A stretch of DNA of 6,865 nucleotides from an uncultured Collinsella sp. (GTDB lineage: Bacteria > Actinomycetota > Coriobacteriia > Coriobacteriales > Coriobacteriaceae). The notes below the pieces were generated by a model that worked only from the letters and a program-made list of their open reading frames with translations, searched no databases and was not told where the DNA came from. Shown in pieces: positions 6,319 through 6,865 of the stretch. The first letter of the stretch is position 1; each line of letters starts with the position of its first letter. A program made the position numbers and the translations under genes. The DNA lies in the NCBI GenBank assembly GCA_958448375.1, contig CAUDDU010000050.1, positions 1-6,865 on the forward strand, written 5' to 3'.

Positions 6319-6386
6319 GTGCGAAGTGCGGCGCACATTGGGGTCTTCACAGCTCGTGCATAGAACAGCTGTCTGCCTTTAGAACG

Positions 6387-6395
6387 TGGTAAGAT
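6387..6395 (+). promoter_or_regulatory. ssrA: Candidate extended -10 promoter for ssrA
   Basis: TGGTAAGAT combines a TG extension with a good -10 (TAAGAT, 6390-6395). No clear -35 is seen, which an extended -10 can tolerate. RNA would start near 6401, leaving about 93 bases of precursor before the mature 5' end. No better -10 lies closer to the tmRNA. Confidence 0.5.
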
Positions 6396-6407
6396 AGCTA
6401 TCCACAA

Positions 6408-6470
6408 GCGGGGTTCACCCCGCGTGTTCCTTGAAAAGTCGACGGTTATCGGGTGTTTGCAGACCCGATA
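6408..6470 (+). other. Two hairpins in the tmRNA precursor leader
   Basis: GCGGGG (6408-6413) pairs with CCCCGC (6418-6423) around TTCA. TATCGGGT (6447-6454) pairs perfectly with ACCCGATA (6463-6470) around an 8-base loop. Neither is followed by a T-run, so they are not obvious terminators. They could guide 5' processing of the precursor. Confidence 0.45.
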
Positions 6471-6493
6471 CCATCCAGACTTTCCCAACATTC

Positions 6494-6857
6494 GGGGGCG
6501 ACTGGTTTCGACACGATAGCTCTGAGAGAGGAAGCAAGCCGAGGTCTCCTCGCCTCGTTAAACAGGGGTACCGTCAAATTGAATTGACAACAACTCTTCT
6601 TTTGAGCCTATGGCTCTCGCTGCTTAGTTTATAGCGGCGCGTCAACCCGGTGATTTCCCCGACACCGGCGCGACGTCATTTTAGGGGAATGCTCCTGCGC
6701 ACGTAATCGGTATGGTGCAGGCTAAGACCGAACCGGTTAGGACGCCGCGAGCGTGTCGCTGCGCGCAAAGCGTCCGAGACTAAACCAGCGACTGAGCTTG
6801 GAGATGCCAATCAGGGGGCTTTCGTGGACCGGAGTTCGATTCTCCGCGCCTCCACCA
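6494..6857 (+). ncRNA. ssrA: Transfer-messenger RNA (tmRNA), complete
   Basis: This RNA rescues stalled ribosomes: it is charged with alanine, enters with SmpB and adds a degradation tag. The 364-base span is set by the acceptor stem, where GGGGGCG (6494-6500) pairs with CGCCTCC (6847-6853), followed by A and an encoded CCA (6855-6857). The third pair is G-U, the alanine identity mark. The 5' end has the typical GACTGGTTTCGACA, and the T-arm is CGGAG-TTCGATT-CTCCG (6830-6846). After the tag reading frame a clear pseudoknot is visible: CCGGTG/CACCGG (6647-6652, 6663-6668), with loop TTCCCC (6655-6660) complementary to GGGGAA (6684-6689). A later stem is GGACGC/GCGTCC (6740-6745, 6770-6775). 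It is one-piece, not permuted. Only eight bases follow, so no terminator is visible. Confidence 0.97.
6586..6627 (+). other. ssrA: tmRNA tag reading frame: DNNSSFEPMALAA then TAG
   Basis: Thirteen codons from GAC (6586) to GCT (6624), then the stop TAG (6625-6627). The C-terminal ALAA is the standard ClpXP-type degradation signal, which fixes the frame. Only one sense codon (ATT, 6583-6585) separates GAC from an in-frame TGA (6580-6582), so the resume codon must be GAC or, less likely, ATT; neither encodes the usual alanine. Confidence 0.85.
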
Positions 6858-6865
6858 ATAGTTAC

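Noticed and set aside
6408..6423. tRNA T-arm-like sequence GCGGGGTTCACCCCGC
   Set aside because: The loop is only four bases, and no acceptor, D or anticodon arms surround it; it is just a hairpin.
6431..6634. 67-codon open frame running into the tmRNA
   Set aside because: It overlaps the conserved tmRNA 5' end and tag region in a different frame from the tag, so it is chance.
1..6865. CRISPR array, insertion sequence or prophage attachment site
   Set aside because: No regularly spaced repeats, transposase, terminal inverted repeats or integrase are visible. tmRNA genes are common integration sites, but only eight bases follow this one, so integration cannot be judged.

Overview
The window looks like chromosomal DNA of a moderately GC-rich Gram-positive actinobacterium. 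The class Coriobacteriia, perhaps Collinsella or a close relative, fits the codon usage, the gene types and the style of the tmRNA. That assignment is an inference from the look of the sequence, not a database match.

Layout. Positions 1-2271 hold the end of one exporter-fold ABC half-transporter and a complete second one, translationally coupled and probably forming a heterodimer. Their sequence style resembles the IrtAB/YbtPQ siderophore-type branch. A 145-base gap with overlapping inverted repeats, a candidate promoter and a structured leader precedes a two-gene unit at 2417-4756. This unit encodes an 81-residue glycine-rich membrane protein (DUF6110-like) and a P1B-type metal ATPase. The ATPase has Ser-Cys-Ala where most relatives have Cys-Pro-x, and an N-terminal domain with PGRTR instead of a CxxC metal site. 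These traits match what I recall of P1B-6 ATPases (FezB) of ferrosome iron-storage organelles, so this is the best candidate here for an unusual system. A strong intrinsic terminator closes the unit.

Positions 4827-5761 are a compact type II toxin-antitoxin module. A well-formed promoter and tandem TGCTAGCA palindromes precede a ribbon-helix-helix RelB/DinJ-like antitoxin, which overlaps a PIN-domain (VapC-like) ribonuclease toxin by four bases. A long hairpin separates the toxin gene from a convergent minus-strand gene for a 144-residue acidic helical protein that I do not recognise (5820-6254). A 239-base gap then holds its promoter, a probable ssrA promoter and two leader hairpins. The window ends with a complete tmRNA gene (6494-6857), which encodes an unusual tag, DNNSSFEPMALAA.

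Working together. The ABC pair and the P-type ATPase unit could form an iron or metal acquisition and storage neighbourhood. The toxin-antitoxin module and tmRNA are both translation-linked stress functions, but nothing shows that they are coregulated.
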